Shown here: one piece after another, positions 7,979-16,460 of the stretch
Layout: every line of letters begins with the position of its first letter
Position numbering within the stretch: the first letter of the stretch is position 1
DNA from: Kordiimonadaceae bacterium
Lineage (GTDB): Bacteria > Pseudomonadota > Alphaproteobacteria > Sphingomonadales > Kordiimonadaceae
Assembly (NCBI GenBank): GCA_014238195.1
Contig: JABABO010000375.1
Span: 1 to 18,259, forward strand
Direction of reading: 5' to 3'
Length of the DNA stretch: 18,259 nucleotides
Translations under genes and position numbers: made by a program
The notes under the pieces: generated by a model
The model's database searches: none
The model's input: the letters and a program-made list of their open reading frames with translations, nothing else
Told to the model about the DNA's origin: nothing

Positions 7979-9346
7979 ATGACAAAAAAAATACAGCTAC
8001 CTGCTGATTCGCCGATGACACGGAAAAGCTTTTTATTCGGTGTTGCTGCGGCTTCCTTTCAAATCGAAGGCGGGGCAGACACACGGCTAGAATCCATATG
8101 GGATCGGTTTTGCGCAAAGCCAGACAAGATTGCTGATGGCTCTGACGGTTTGGTGGCGTGTGATCATTTTAATCGCTGGGAAGCCGATATAGACCTGATC
8201 GAGCAGCTAGGGGTTGATGCCTACCGGCTTTCAGTATCCTGGCCACGGGTCATGCATAAAGACGGCACCCTAAATTCAGAAGGCGCAGATTTTTATGTGC
8301 GTATCCTTGATCGCCTGGCAGAAAAAAACATCAAAGCCTTTGTCACTTTGTATCACTGGGACTTGCCCCAGCATCTTGAAGATCAAGGGGGTTGGTTAAA
8401 CCGTGATACCGCCTATAAATTCGCTGAGTATGTTGATGCCATTACGAAAGTTTTCGGGGACCGCGTCCACACTTATACGACGTTGAACGAACCGTTTTGC
8501 AGTGCGTATCTTGGTTATGGCGTCGGTGTTCATGCGCCAGGATTATCAGGGCCAGATGAAGGCCGTATCGCGGCGCATCACCTTTTGCTTGGCCACGGTC
8601 TGGCGATGGAAGTTCTTAGCCGCAACAGCCCTGATACTGATAATGGTATCGTGTTTAATTTCAGCCCCTATCACCCTGAAACGGACAGCGAAGCCGATAA
8701 AATTGCCGCAAAAGCCGCAGATGATCTGTTTAGTCAATGGTTTATTCAACCCGTGATGGACGGTAAATATCCTGATATTATTGATACTATGAGCGCGGCG
8801 GAAAAACCTGTTATCTGTGACGGCGATATGGCGATTATTTCCAAGCCCATTGATTATATTGGCATCAATTATTACACACGCGAAATAATCCGTGCGTCTG
8901 ATACGGCTCGCTTTGAAAAATCAGAGGCTGGCCCACTGCCACGAACCGATATAGGGTGGGAGATTTATTCAGACGGCCTAACCGAAGTGTTACTAGACAT
9001 GCATAACCGCTACAAACTGCCACCGATCTATATCACAGAAAATGGCGCGGCGATGAAAGATGTGATAACACCAGACGGGGTGCAAGATCATGATCGGCTT
9101 GGCTATTACCAAAATCATTTGATGGCGGTTCATAATGCGATTAAAGCTGGTGTTGATATTCGCGGTTACTTTGCTTGGAGCTTAATGGACAATTTCGAAT
9201 GGGCTGAAGGCTACGCGAAACGTTTTGGAATTGTTTACGTCGATTATGAAACACAAGAACGCACCATAAAAGCCAGTGGCTATGCTTACCGCGACTTTGT
9301 AGGCAGCCGAACTAAGGACGTCATTCATCACGCACAGGTAGGATAG
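7979..9346 (+). CDS. GH1 family beta-glucosidase
   Basis: This 455-residue family 1 glycoside hydrolase hydrolyses beta-glucosides and beta-gluco-oligosaccharides to glucose. The two catalytic residues are visible: acid/base E171 in TLNEP and nucleophile E354 in YITENG. The sugar-binding residues Q28 (FQIEGG), H126-W127 (YHWDLP) and W400/E407/W408 (FAWSLMDNFEWAEGY) are present. The length is typical of the family, and there is no signal peptide, so the enzyme is cytosolic. The start at ATG 7979 has an AGGA 9 nt upstream. The symporter gene follows 30 nt after the stop, forming a two-gene operon. The operator at 7903-7916 points to LacI-type control. With a GH16 glucanase in the locus, laminari-oligosaccharides are the likely substrate, but the exact linkage preference cannot be read from the sequence. 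Confidence 0.97.
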   Translation: MTKKIQLPADSPMTRKSFLFGVAAASFQIEGGADTRLESIWDRFCAKPDKIADGSDGLVACDHFNRWEADIDLIEQLGVDAYRLSVSWPRVMHKDGTLNSEGADFYVRILDRLAEKNIKAFVTLYHWDLPQHLEDQGGWLNRDTAYKFAEYVDAITKVFGDRVHTYTTLNEPFCSAYLGYGVGVHAPGLSGPDEGRIAAHHLLLGHGLAMEVLSRNSPDTDNGIVFNFSPYHPETDSEADKIAAKAADDLFSQWFIQPVMDGKYPDIIDTMSAAEKPVICDGDMAIISKPIDYIGINYYTREIIRASDTARFEKSEAGPLPRTDIGWEIYSDGLTEVLLDMHNRYKLPPIYITENGAAMKDVITPDGVQDHDRLGYYQNHLMAVHNAIKAGVDIRGYFAWSLMDNFEWAEGYAKRFGIVYVDYETQERTIKASGYAYRDFVGSRTKDVIHHAQVG

Positions 9347-9376
9347 TGCATATTGATCTGTAGGGGAGACAGAACC

Positions 9377-10738
9377 ATGTTAACAGTCAGGGAAAAAGTC
9401 GCTTACGGCTTAGGGGATACCGCCAGTAATATTGTCTTTCAAACAGTCATGACATTTCTGGCATTTTTTTACACAGATATTTATGGCTTGTCGCCTGCTT
9501 ATGTTGGCTTTTTGTTTCTAGGTGTAAGGATATTTGATGCCGTCACCGACCCTTTAATGGGGGCTCTCACCGACCGTACAAACACGAAATACGGTAAATT
9601 TCGGCCTTATTTGCTTTGGCTAGCGCTTCCCTTTGGTATTATCAGTGTTTTAGCTTTTACAACGCCTGATTTTTCTGAGCAAGGCAAAGTGATTTATGCC
9701 TTTGTGACTTACGGGCTTTTAATGGCGGCTTATACGGCGATTAATATCCCTTATTCTGCCCTTGGGGGTGCCCTGACCGATAAACCAGAAGAGCGCGTTT
9801 CAGTACAGTCCTACCGTTTTGTCTTTGCTATGCTCGGTGGCTTGATTGTCGCTTCACTGACTATCCCATTAGTGGAGTACTTTGGGGATGGTGACCAGCA
9901 AAAAGGCTATCAATATACGATTGCCGCTATGAGCGTGTTTGGTGTCATATTATTCTTGCTATGCTTTGCAGGCACCAAAGAGCGCGTCTTCCCGCCTAAA
10001 GATCAAGAAAGCAGCTTGAAGGAAGACTGGGCCGCATTGTGGCAAAATGACCAATGGCGCATCTTATGCTTTGCAGTGATATTTTTGTTGACAGGCATGG
10101 TGCTGCGATCAACGCTGGCGATCTATTATGTGAAATATTATCTCGGTCAACCTGACTTCATAACCACTTTCGTCACTGTTGGTATGATTGGTAATATCAT
10201 TGGCTGCGCGCTTTCAAGCCAAGTTGAAAAGGTTATGTGTAAAGTAAAGGCGTATCGAATATTACTGGTGATCGGGGGGGTGCTGTCTATCACCAGCTTC
10301 TTTATTCCACCCGAAGCGCTTTTCCTTGCCACAGCGGTTTATTTTATCTGGGGCCTCCTGCTGCAAATCGCCACACCACTGCTGTGGGCGAAAATGGCTG
10401 ATGTCATTGATTACGGGCACTGGAAAACGGGCTTGCGTATTACAGGGTCAGTTTATTCTTCGATTGTGTTCTTCCTAAAATTAGGCGTTGCGATCGGCGG
10501 TGCTGCGGCAGGGTGGCTTCTGGCTGCCTATGGTTATGATGCGAATGTGGAAATGAGCGCTGAAACAATGCAGGGGCTTTTAATGTCGTTCACATTACTT
10601 CCGGCGATTCCGTTCTTTTTTGTGGCTCTCATTATGGGTCGTTACACATTGACCACGACCCGCGTGAAAGAAATAAATAACGAGCTTGAAGAACGCGGCG
10701 CCATTGAACATAATAACTTGGCGGCACAGGCAACCTAA
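9377..10738 (+). CDS. GPH-family (MelB-like) sugar:cation symporter
   Basis: This 453-residue polytopic membrane protein of the glycoside-pentoside-hexuronide:cation symporter family (TC 2.A.2) should have twelve transmembrane helices. It opens with the family signature REKVAYGLGDTASN. RIFDAVTDPLMG carries D54 and D58, which correspond to the cation-binding Asp55 and Asp59 of MelB, followed by the TDRTNTKYGKFRPYLLW loop. An in-frame TTG at 9353 would extend the protein, but ATG 9377 has AGGGGAGA 7 nt upstream and gives the usual N-terminus. It follows GH1 at 30 nt and should carry the oligosaccharides or glucosides hydrolysed by GH1 across the inner membrane. The family is secure; the substrate is inferred. 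Confidence 0.95.
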   Translation: MLTVREKVAYGLGDTASNIVFQTVMTFLAFFYTDIYGLSPAYVGFLFLGVRIFDAVTDPLMGALTDRTNTKYGKFRPYLLWLALPFGIISVLAFTTPDFSEQGKVIYAFVTYGLLMAAYTAINIPYSALGGALTDKPEERVSVQSYRFVFAMLGGLIVASLTIPLVEYFGDGDQQKGYQYTIAAMSVFGVILFLLCFAGTKERVFPPKDQESSLKEDWAALWQNDQWRILCFAVIFLLTGMVLRSTLAIYYVKYYLGQPDFITTFVTVGMIGNIIGCALSSQVEKVMCKVKAYRILLVIGGVLSITSFFIPPEALFLATAVYFIWGLLLQIATPLLWAKMADVIDYGHWKTGLRITGSVYSSIVFFLKLGVAIGGAAAGWLLAAYGYDANVEMSAETMQGLLMSFTLLPAIPFFFVALIMGRYTLTTTRVKEINNELEERGAIEHNNLAAQAT

Positions 10739-10766
10739 TGTATTATTGCGATTTACTCCTATAACA

Positions 10767-10809
10767 TATAGCCAATTGCGGTGAATATTGATCACCTCAT
10801 TTGGCTATA
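10767..10809 (+). terminator. Possible terminator after GH1-symporter operon
   Basis: A two-part hairpin lies 29 nt after the symporter stop: outer stem TATAGCCAA (10767-10775) with TTGGCTATA (10801-10809), inner stem GGTGA (10780-10784) with TCACC (10792-10796). It is followed by a moderately T-rich stretch (AGTCTTTGTTT) rather than a clean U-tract, so termination is plausible but not certain. Confidence 0.45.
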
Positions 10810-10838
10810 AGTCTTTGTTTCGGTTCGACTTATCAATA

Positions 10839-10856
10839 AATAATGAAATCATTATT
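10839..10856. repeat. Inverted repeat AATAATGA-AA-TCATTATT upstream of lacI-type gene
   Basis: This 18-nt near-perfect palindrome with a 2-nt centre lies about 50-70 nt before the regulator start. It differs from the TGTAAGCGCTTACA operator, so the regulator gene does not appear to have the locus operator. It could be a site for another regulator or simply AT-rich sequence. Confidence 0.35.
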
Positions 10857-10908
10857 CATTGGTCTCGCTATATAAGTGTAGCAATGGATGAGGGGGGAAT
10901 GTTTACGC

Positions 10909-11913
10909 ATGGCAACAATTTATGAAGTTTCGGATCTAGCGGGTGTGTCGCTCGCCACTGTATCGCGCGTGATCAATGGCAATGCACCCGTCAGCAGTAA
11001 AACCCGCGATAAAGTAAAAGCTGCCATCGCAGCCCTTGATTATCGGCCTAGTAACGCTGCTAAATCCCTTGCTTCAAATCGCAGTGATAGTATTGGTATT
11101 TTGGTCTCTGAATTTCATGGGTCTTTTTACGGTGCCATGATGACAGGTATTGAAGACAATCTACGCAAAGGTGGCAAGCATGCCATTATGGCAGCTGGCC
11201 ACAGTGATGAAGCAAGCGAACGCGAAGGCATTGAGTTTCTAATTAACCGTAGCTGCGATGCTTTAATTTTGCATGTTGAGGCCGTATCCGATGACTATCT
11301 TATTAAGTTAAGCAAAGGCGGCACACCCTTTGTTTTGATTAACCGCTTTATCCCAGCACTTGCCCATTTATGCATTAGTCTTAATAACCATCTAGGCGGT
11401 GCCATCGTAGCTCAAAAACTGGTTGAACTTGGTCACAAACGCATTGCTTTTATCTCAGGCCCATTGTGGAAAGGCGATTCGTCTGACCGGCTTACGGGCT
11501 TCAAAGATGGCTTACGAAAACTGGGTTGTATATTTGATGATACGCTGTTTTATGAAGGCGACTATCACGAAGGTAGTGGGCAGACCGCTTTTGACGCTTT
11601 ATGGCACCGTGACCCAACTTTTACCGCGGTTTTTTGCGCCAATGATGAAATGGCCGCAGGCGCATTGACCGCAGCGCGTAAAGCAGGCTTAAAATTGCCA
11701 AATGAAATGTCCGTGATTGGTTATGATAATACGATCTTTGCGGATTATCTCTATCCACCCCTAACTACTGTCAATTACCCTGTGGGTAAAATGGGCCGCA
11801 TGGCTGCGCAACTTATTTTACGCAATATCTACCATGCCGCCATTAAAAACATTAACCATGAATTTGAACCAGCGCTTGTGCTGCGGGATTCGATAACTCG
11901 GCCTAATACATAA
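10909..11913 (+). CDS. LacI/GalR-family transcriptional regulator
   Basis: This 334-residue repressor has an N-terminal helix-turn-helix (ATIYEVSDLAGVSLATVSRVIN, about 2-23), a hinge helix (YRPSNAAKSLA, about 45-55), and a periplasmic-binding-like effector domain from about 60 (IGILVSEF ... VFCANDEMAAGAL ... MSVIGYDN). The length is standard. An earlier in-frame ATG at 10888 would add seven residues, but AGGGGGG at 10891-10897 lies inside that extension, so ATG 10909 is preferred even with an 11-nt spacer. It follows the GH1-symporter operon and is convergent with GH16. The three TGTAAGCGCTTACA sites at the receptor, GH1 and GH16 promoters are its most likely targets. The effector is probably a glucoside or glucose (inference). 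Confidence 0.94.
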   Translation: MATIYEVSDLAGVSLATVSRVINGNAPVSSKTRDKVKAAIAALDYRPSNAAKSLASNRSDSIGILVSEFHGSFYGAMMTGIEDNLRKGGKHAIMAAGHSDEASEREGIEFLINRSCDALILHVEAVSDDYLIKLSKGGTPFVLINRFIPALAHLCISLNNHLGGAIVAQKLVELGHKRIAFISGPLWKGDSSDRLTGFKDGLRKLGCIFDDTLFYEGDYHEGSGQTAFDALWHRDPTFTAVFCANDEMAAGALTAARKAGLKLPNEMSVIGYDNTIFADYLYPPLTTVNYPVGKMGRMAAQLILRNIYHAAIKNINHEFEPALVLRDSITRPNT

Positions 11914-11955
11914 TCCCTGTAATGGTCGTGACCACTGGACCCAATGACTTCCGTC

Positions 11956-11992
11956 TTTATAAAGCTTTTTACCGATTATTTTGCTTTATAAA
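11956..11992. terminator. Possible bidirectional terminator between lacI-type gene and GH16
   Basis: A 10-bp inverted repeat, TTTATAAAGC (11956-11965) and GCTTTATAAA (11983-11992), encloses a T-rich 17-nt loop and overlaps the last codons of the GH16 gene. It sits where the convergent genes meet. It is AT-rich, with no clean U-tract after the stem, so confidence is low. Confidence 0.35.
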
Positions 11993-12803
11993 CGCGCACA
12001 TAATCAATTTCATATTTGGCTGGAAATGCATCAGGGTCAATGCCTTTTGCGCCCCCCCAAAAACCACCAACTGCTAAATTCAAAATCATATAATATGGGT
12101 GATCAAATGGCCATTCATCCGATGTATCACCAACTTGTTTTTCAAGGCGCAGGTAACGATGCCCATCAATCGACCACATCAAGCTATTTTCATCCCATTC
12201 AACAGCATAAGTGTGAAATTTAGACCCTGCATCAGCGATATAGCGTTGGTTTGAAAGCTGCGTGTCTTTTTTATGGTTATAAGTTTCAGTATGAATGGTA
12301 CCGTGGACCACACCTTCGTCAGCGCCAACGTGTTCCATAATATCAATCTCGCCAGATTTTGGCCAAGCCCCATATATGTCTTCCATCGGCATCATCCAAA
12401 AGGCCGGCCATGTACCAAGACCAACAGGTAATTTAGCCCGCATCTCAAACTTACCATGCAGCCATCCAGCTTGAGCCTGCGTGGTGATTTTTGATGATGC
12501 ATAAGTCCCGTCCCCTTTACCGATTGCTTCCATAATTAATAAACCATCTTCAATCCGCAGATTGGCTTTGTCGCTGGTATATGTTTGCTTTTCATCATTC
12601 CCAAAACCACAAAGTAAAGGGCACCCATTACCTTCAATGATATCCCAATATTTAGTATTAACAGTGTCGCTATCAAACTCATCCGCCCAAATCAATTTCC
12701 AGTGTTCATCGGACTTATCACTGGCATATGCTGCGGTGCTGCTCAACATAAGGCCCAACATCATTGTTATAATCATTGCACTTTCTTTTAAAAAATTTTG
12801 CAT
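11976..12803 (-). CDS. GH16 endo-beta-1,3-glucanase (laminarinase), secreted
   Basis: This 275-residue family 16 glycoside hydrolase cleaves beta-1,3(-1,4)-glucans such as laminarin. The catalytic signature GEIDIMEH at 141-148 supplies nucleophile E142, D144 and acid/base E147. WADEFDSD near 39-46, the CPLLCGFGNDEKQTYT region, the GKFEMRAKLPVGLGTWPAFWMMP segment and the C-terminal YEIDYVRVYK strand are typical of bacterial laminarinases. A Sec signal peptide covers about 1-27 (cut after AYA) with no lipobox cysteine, so it is released to the periplasm or outside. There is a single catalytic module and no carbohydrate-binding module. An upstream extension to 12869 is open, but ATG 12803 has GGAGG 5 nt before it and gives the signal peptide, so it is the start. 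The third LacI-type operator lies about 160 nt upstream. Confidence 0.95.
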   Translation of the reverse strand: MQNFLKESAMIITMMLGLMLSSTAAYASDKSDEHWKLIWADEFDSDTVNTKYWDIIEGNGCPLLCGFGNDEKQTYTSDKANLRIEDGLLIMEAIGKGDGTYASSKITTQAQAGWLHGKFEMRAKLPVGLGTWPAFWMMPMEDIYGAWPKSGEIDIMEHVGADEGVVHGTIHTETYNHKKDTQLSNQRYIADAGSKFHTYAVEWDENSLMWSIDGHRYLRLEKQVGDTSDEWPFDHPYYMILNLAVGGFWGGAKGIDPDAFPAKYEIDYVRVYKAK

Positions 12804-12953
12804 GTTCGCCTCCATTTTTAAACTTACAAATTTACTTGATGTCCCGATATAGTAATTTTGACCGATCACTCATGTGACCACAGATATTTTAAACCAACAG
12901 GGGTTTCTCATATATTCAAGCTTAACATAATAGGCTGTATGTGGGTTTGTCCA

Positions 12954-12983
12954 TACAAAAATGTAAGCGCTTACATTTTTGTA
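12954..12983. repeat. Perfect 30-bp palindrome containing the GH16 operator
   Basis: The sequence is its own reverse complement over 30 bp, centred between 12968 and 12969. The inner 14 bp are the LacI-type operator and the outer arms are A5/T5 tracts. In RNA, either strand could fold into a hairpin with U-rich 3' arm. It lies 36 nt past the carboxylase stop codon, so it may also end that transcript. Confidence 0.8.
12962..12975. promoter_or_regulatory. LacI-family operator TGTAAGCGCTTACA (GH16)
   Basis: This is the third exact copy of the 14-bp operator. It starts 2 nt downstream of the predicted -10 of the GH16 promoter, matching the geometry at the receptor (3 nt) and GH1 (4 nt). It links the secreted glucanase to the same regulon. 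Confidence 0.88.
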
Positions 12984-13005
12984 TTTCTCAATCACTTATT
13001 GTCAG
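12978..13005 (-). promoter_or_regulatory. Sigma70-like promoter of GH16
   Basis: On the minus strand there is a -35 CTGACA at 13000-13005, a 16-nt spacer and a -10 TACAAA at 12978-12983, then the operator. The elements lie within 20 nt of the end of the carboxylase gene. A start site inside the operator implies a leader of about 165 nt before the GH16 start codon. Confidence 0.55.
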
Positions 13006-13019
13006 TAATTTCGTAAGCC

Positions 13020-16000
13020 TTACCAAGTATCAATAAAAGGTTTAGATGGTTTTTGTTGTGTAATGCGGCCTTTGTTGAGTGCATTTGAATTTTCTATCCA
13101 TGCTCGGCTTTTAAGGGGATCAATGACAGCATCAATTTCAAGGGATGCCGCAAAGGAAACAGCTTTGCCTTCAGCATAATATTTTGCAAGGAGCACCTCA
13201 AACTTAGCTTGTTTTTCCGCTTCATCATTGATGGCATCTAACTCCTTCGTGAAGCCTAGCTTTACCGCACCTTCTAACCCCATGGCCCCAAACTCCCCCG
13301 TTGGCCACGCCACAGTAAAAACACTTTCTTTAAAACCACCGCCTGTCATAGCCATCACGCCCAAGCCATAGCCTTTTCGTAGGATGATACTGAACACAGG
13401 AACGCTCAGCGATGCTGCTGTAACAAACAGACGCGATACGTGGCGCACCAATCCTGTTGCTTCGGCTTCTGGCCCCACCATAAAACCAGGGGTATCGCAA
13501 AGGGATATTATAGGCAGCTCATGTGCTTGACAAAGCTGCATAAAACGGGCTGCTTTATCAGCACCATCGGCGTCAATCGCGCCGCCAAGATGGGCTGGGT
13601 TATTGGCAATCAGCCCGTAAGGTGTTCCCGCAATGCGTACAAGTGCTGTTATCATTCCAACGCCGAAACCTGCCCGAAGTTCTAACACAGAATCAAGATC
13701 AGCAAGACCATTGATCACAGCATGAATATCATAAACACGTAGTCGGTTTTCAGGGATTGCATGGCGCAGTAAACGCCCATCTGGTGCCTCAAAGGCAGCC
13801 AGTGCCCCTTGAAAAAATGAAAGATACTGTTTTGCCACTGTGCAGGCTTCTGCCTCATCTTTTACGCGGATATCCACGACCCCATTTTTGGTTTGCACAT
13901 TGATAGGCCCAACGTCTTCCGCTTTATAAACACCAAGGCCGCCACCTTCAATCATGGCCGGGCCAGCCATCCCTATGTTGCTATTTTCAGTGGCAATAAT
14001 CACATCACAGCACCCAAGCAAGGCTGCATTACCAGCAAAACACCGCCCTGCAACAACACCAACAACTGGCACAAGCCCGCTGAGTTTTGCCATGCGCGCA
14101 AACGACGGTACATCAAGGCCCGCAACAGTCGCGGTATCCGTATCCCCTGGGCGACCACCACCGCCTTCGGCAAAAAATATCAGTGGCGAGCGTGTATTTT
14201 CCGCAACATCAAAAATCCGGTCTAACTTTTGGTGATGGCGATACCCTTGTGTTCCTGCTAGGACCGAATAATCGCCGATCGCGAATGCACAGCCCGCGGA
14301 TTGCGCCCCAAATAGGCTGCCATTGACCTGCCCAGTGCCTGTAATAATCCCGTCACCAGATGTGTTTTTAACCAAATCATCCATGTCGCGCCGTGCACGC
14401 TGTGCCGCCACAGCGAAAGCACCATATTCATTAAAAGTACCTTCATCGCACAAGATTGCGATATTTTCACGTGCCATGCGTCCCCCACGCAATCGGCGTT
14501 TTGCCATCGCTTCTGGTCGGTTTTCATCCAAGCCATATGCCTTACGGTCCAAAACTTCTTGTAAATCAGCCCGCCGCGCATCCAGATCAACAGTTGCTTC
14601 GATAGCCCCTGAACCCTTGTCCATATCATTGATTTCAAAGGCAAGTAACGGTGCTTCTTTTGCCAAAGTCTGACCCAGCTCACCGTATATTTTCTGAATA
14701 ACACCTGCTGTAGGGGCTGTTATCACATGCTGCATTTTCATAGCTTCTAAAACCATTAATTCACTACCAGCATTAACACTGTCCCCTTCCTTTACAGCAA
14801 CACCAACAAGCGTTGCCTGAAGCGGCATTACGATCATCCTGCAACCATTTGGTAACACTGGTGATAAAACTGGACTTTTAAATGTATTTGATACCGCAAG
14901 ACTATGAGAAGGTTTAGGCGCTGGATGAGCATAATGTTGTAGTGATTTTTCTGATTCTATCAGTTCGCCAGCATGGGTTTCAATAAATTTTGTATGGACC
15001 TGATAAGCCTGAACATCGGGGTGTTCGGTGATAGCCCGCAACATGCTTATGTTAGTCGCTAGGCCCTGAATATTAAATTCAGCTAAAGCATGATCAGCTT
15101 TTTTCAAAGCCTTGGGCAAATCCTCGGCATGAACGATAACCTTAGCCAGCAGCCCATCATAAAGGGTTGATGTTTGATAGCCTTGATAAGCAAATCCATC
15201 AACCCGAACCCCTTGACCCGACGGCGGTTCATAGGCTGTAAGCGTCCCTGACGTCGGTATAATAGTCCCATCTTTTGCCAGTGTTTCCATATTAACACGG
15301 GCTTGCAGACTAACACCGCGCGGCGAGGGCTCAAGCTGCATGTCCTTCAAAAGCACACCAGCCGCGACCTGCAACTGTAAGCTTATAATATCCAAACCTG
15401 TCACGGCTTCTGTTACCGTATGCTCTACCTGAAGGCGTGGGTTTGCTTCCATAAAATAAAAGCGCTGGCTTTTTTGATCAAATAAAAATTCTATCGTCGC
15501 AAGGCCTTGGTAAACACAAGTTTTCGCTAATTTAATGGCAGCAGCGTACATGTTTTCGCGCACACGATCACCCAAGTTTGGCGCGGGCGCAATTTCAATA
15601 AGTTTTTGATGGCGGCGTTGCAATGTGCAGTCACGGTCCCCTAAAACCATAATATTCCCTGTTGCATCACCGATCACCTGCACTTCAATGTGTCTTGCAT
15701 GATCAAGATAGTGTTCTGCGTATACCGCCTTGTCACCACTTGCCGCCAAGGCTTCGGCTTGGCACTGCTTAATCGCGGGTGCAATATTTTTACTGTTAGA
15801 TACAATCTGGATACCGCGACCACCCCCACCAGACCGTGCTTTAATAATCATTGATGCCTTTGGCGGTAAAGCGTTAAAAAATTCAAGCGCCGCAACTTCA
15901 TCAACTGCATCGTGTGTGGCTAATAGGGTGGGGATAGCGCACTTTGTTGCTAATTGCGTGGCTTGTATTTTATCACCTAGCAGGCGCAAAATTTCCGCTT

Positions 16001-16313
16001 TTGGACCTATGAATGTAAGCCCAGCATCAGTAACTCGTTCAGCAAATTCAGCATTTTCAGATAAAAAGCCGTAGCCGGGATGAAGTGCATCTGCACCACA
16101 TTGACAGGCAGCATCCAAGACCGCATCTTGGTTCAGATAAGCACGCACGCCTAGGCTGGGCAGTTCCACAGCTTGGTCCGCACGTCTAACATGCAGGCTA
16201 TTCGCATCATCTTTGGGGTATACCGCAATGGTTTTAATGCCCATCAGCCCAGCACTGCGCATGATCCGTAAAGCGATTTCGCCCCGATTAGCGATGAGCA
16301 ATTTTTTAATCAT
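13020..16313 (-). CDS. Single-chain biotin-dependent acyl-CoA carboxylase (BC-BCCP-CT fusion)
   Basis: This 1097-residue protein carries all three activities of an acyl-CoA carboxylase. The biotin carboxylase domain (about 1-450) begins KKLLIANRGEIALRI and has the ATP-binding SGGGGRG at 161-167 and MEANPRLQVEHTVTE at 288-302. The biotin carrier domain (about 490-565) has EAMKM with biotinylated K526. The carboxyltransferase domain (about 570-1097) has GGGGRPGDTD, CDTPGFMVG and LRKGYGLGVMAMTGGG. The order resembles single-chain long-chain acyl-CoA carboxylases, whereas acetyl/propionyl-CoA carboxylases usually split these parts into two or more genes. The acyl substrate cannot be read from sequence. 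The open frame extends 16 codons upstream, but ATG 16313 has AAAGGGGG 5 nt before it and gives the standard BC N-terminus. It is not preceded by the LacI operator, so it is probably unrelated to the sugar genes. Confidence 0.95.
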   Translation of the reverse strand: MIKKLLIANRGEIALRIMRSAGLMGIKTIAVYPKDDANSLHVRRADQAVELPSLGVRAYLNQDAVLDAACQCGADALHPGYGFLSENAEFAERVTDAGLTFIGPKAEILRLLGDKIQATQLATKCAIPTLLATHDAVDEVAALEFFNALPPKASMIIKARSGGGGRGIQIVSNSKNIAPAIKQCQAEALAASGDKAVYAEHYLDHARHIEVQVIGDATGNIMVLGDRDCTLQRRHQKLIEIAPAPNLGDRVRENMYAAAIKLAKTCVYQGLATIEFLFDQKSQRFYFMEANPRLQVEHTVTEAVTGLDIISLQLQVAAGVLLKDMQLEPSPRGVSLQARVNMETLAKDGTIIPTSGTLTAYEPPSGQGVRVDGFAYQGYQTSTLYDGLLAKVIVHAEDLPKALKKADHALAEFNIQGLATNISMLRAITEHPDVQAYQVHTKFIETHAGELIESEKSLQHYAHPAPKPSHSLAVSNTFKSPVLSPVLPNGCRMIVMPLQATLVGVAVKEGDSVNAGSELMVLEAMKMQHVITAPTAGVIQKIYGELGQTLAKEAPLLAFEINDMDKGSGAIEATVDLDARRADLQEVLDRKAYGLDENRPEAMAKRRLRGGRMARENIAILCDEGTFNEYGAFAVAAQRARRDMDDLVKNTSGDGIITGTGQVNGSLFGAQSAGCAFAIGDYSVLAGTQGYRHHQKLDRIFDVAENTRSPLIFFAEGGGGRPGDTDTATVAGLDVPSFARMAKLSGLVPVVGVVAGRCFAGNAALLGCCDVIIATENSNIGMAGPAMIEGGGLGVYKAEDVGPINVQTKNGVVDIRVKDEAEACTVAKQYLSFFQGALAAFEAPDGRLLRHAIPENRLRVYDIHAVINGLADLDSVLELRAGFGVGMITALVRIAGTPYGLIANNPAHLGGAIDADGADKAARFMQLCQAHELPIISLCDTPGFMVGPEAEATGLVRHVSRLFVTAASLSVPVFSIILRKGYGLGVMAMTGGGFKESVFTVAWPTGEFGAMGLEGAVKLGFTKELDAINDEAEKQAKFEVLLAKYYAEGKAVSFAASLEIDAVIDPLKSRAWIENSNALNKGRITQQKPSKPFIDTW

Positions 16314-16346
16314 GGGCACCCCCTTTGTTAAGCTTTTATACCACAA

Positions 16347-16374
16347 ACTATAACGCGCCACTATTCAATAACAA
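16347..16374 (-). promoter_or_regulatory. Likely promoter of the carboxylase gene
   Basis: On the minus strand there is a -35 TTGTTA (16369-16374), a 16-nt spacer and a -10 TATAGT (16347-16352), about 34 nt before the start codon. The -10 matches the consensus at 5 of 6 positions. No LacI-type operator is present. Confidence 0.45.
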
Positions 16375-16413
16375 GGGCCATGAGCCTGAACCATTACAGA
16401 AACTAAGAATGAA

Positions 16414-16442
16414 TTGCCAAGCCCATAGTGATATGATAGAAG
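16414..16442 (+). promoter_or_regulatory. Possible tRNA-Arg promoter
   Basis: TTGCCA (16414-16419) and TAGAAG (16437-16442) are 17 nt apart and end 18 nt before the tRNA. The -35 is good and the -10 is poor; position is the main support. Confidence 0.35.
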
Positions 16443-16460
16443 CCGCAGCGTTGCTGATTT

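Noticed and set aside
10739..10908. A LacI-type operator at the regulator's own promoter (autoregulation)
   Set aside because: No match to TGTAAGCGCTTACA or a close variant is present; the palindrome at 10839-10856 is different.
14258..14704. 148-codon minus-strand open frame
   Set aside because: It lies entirely within the carboxylase gene in another frame and has low-complexity, unlikely protein sequence.
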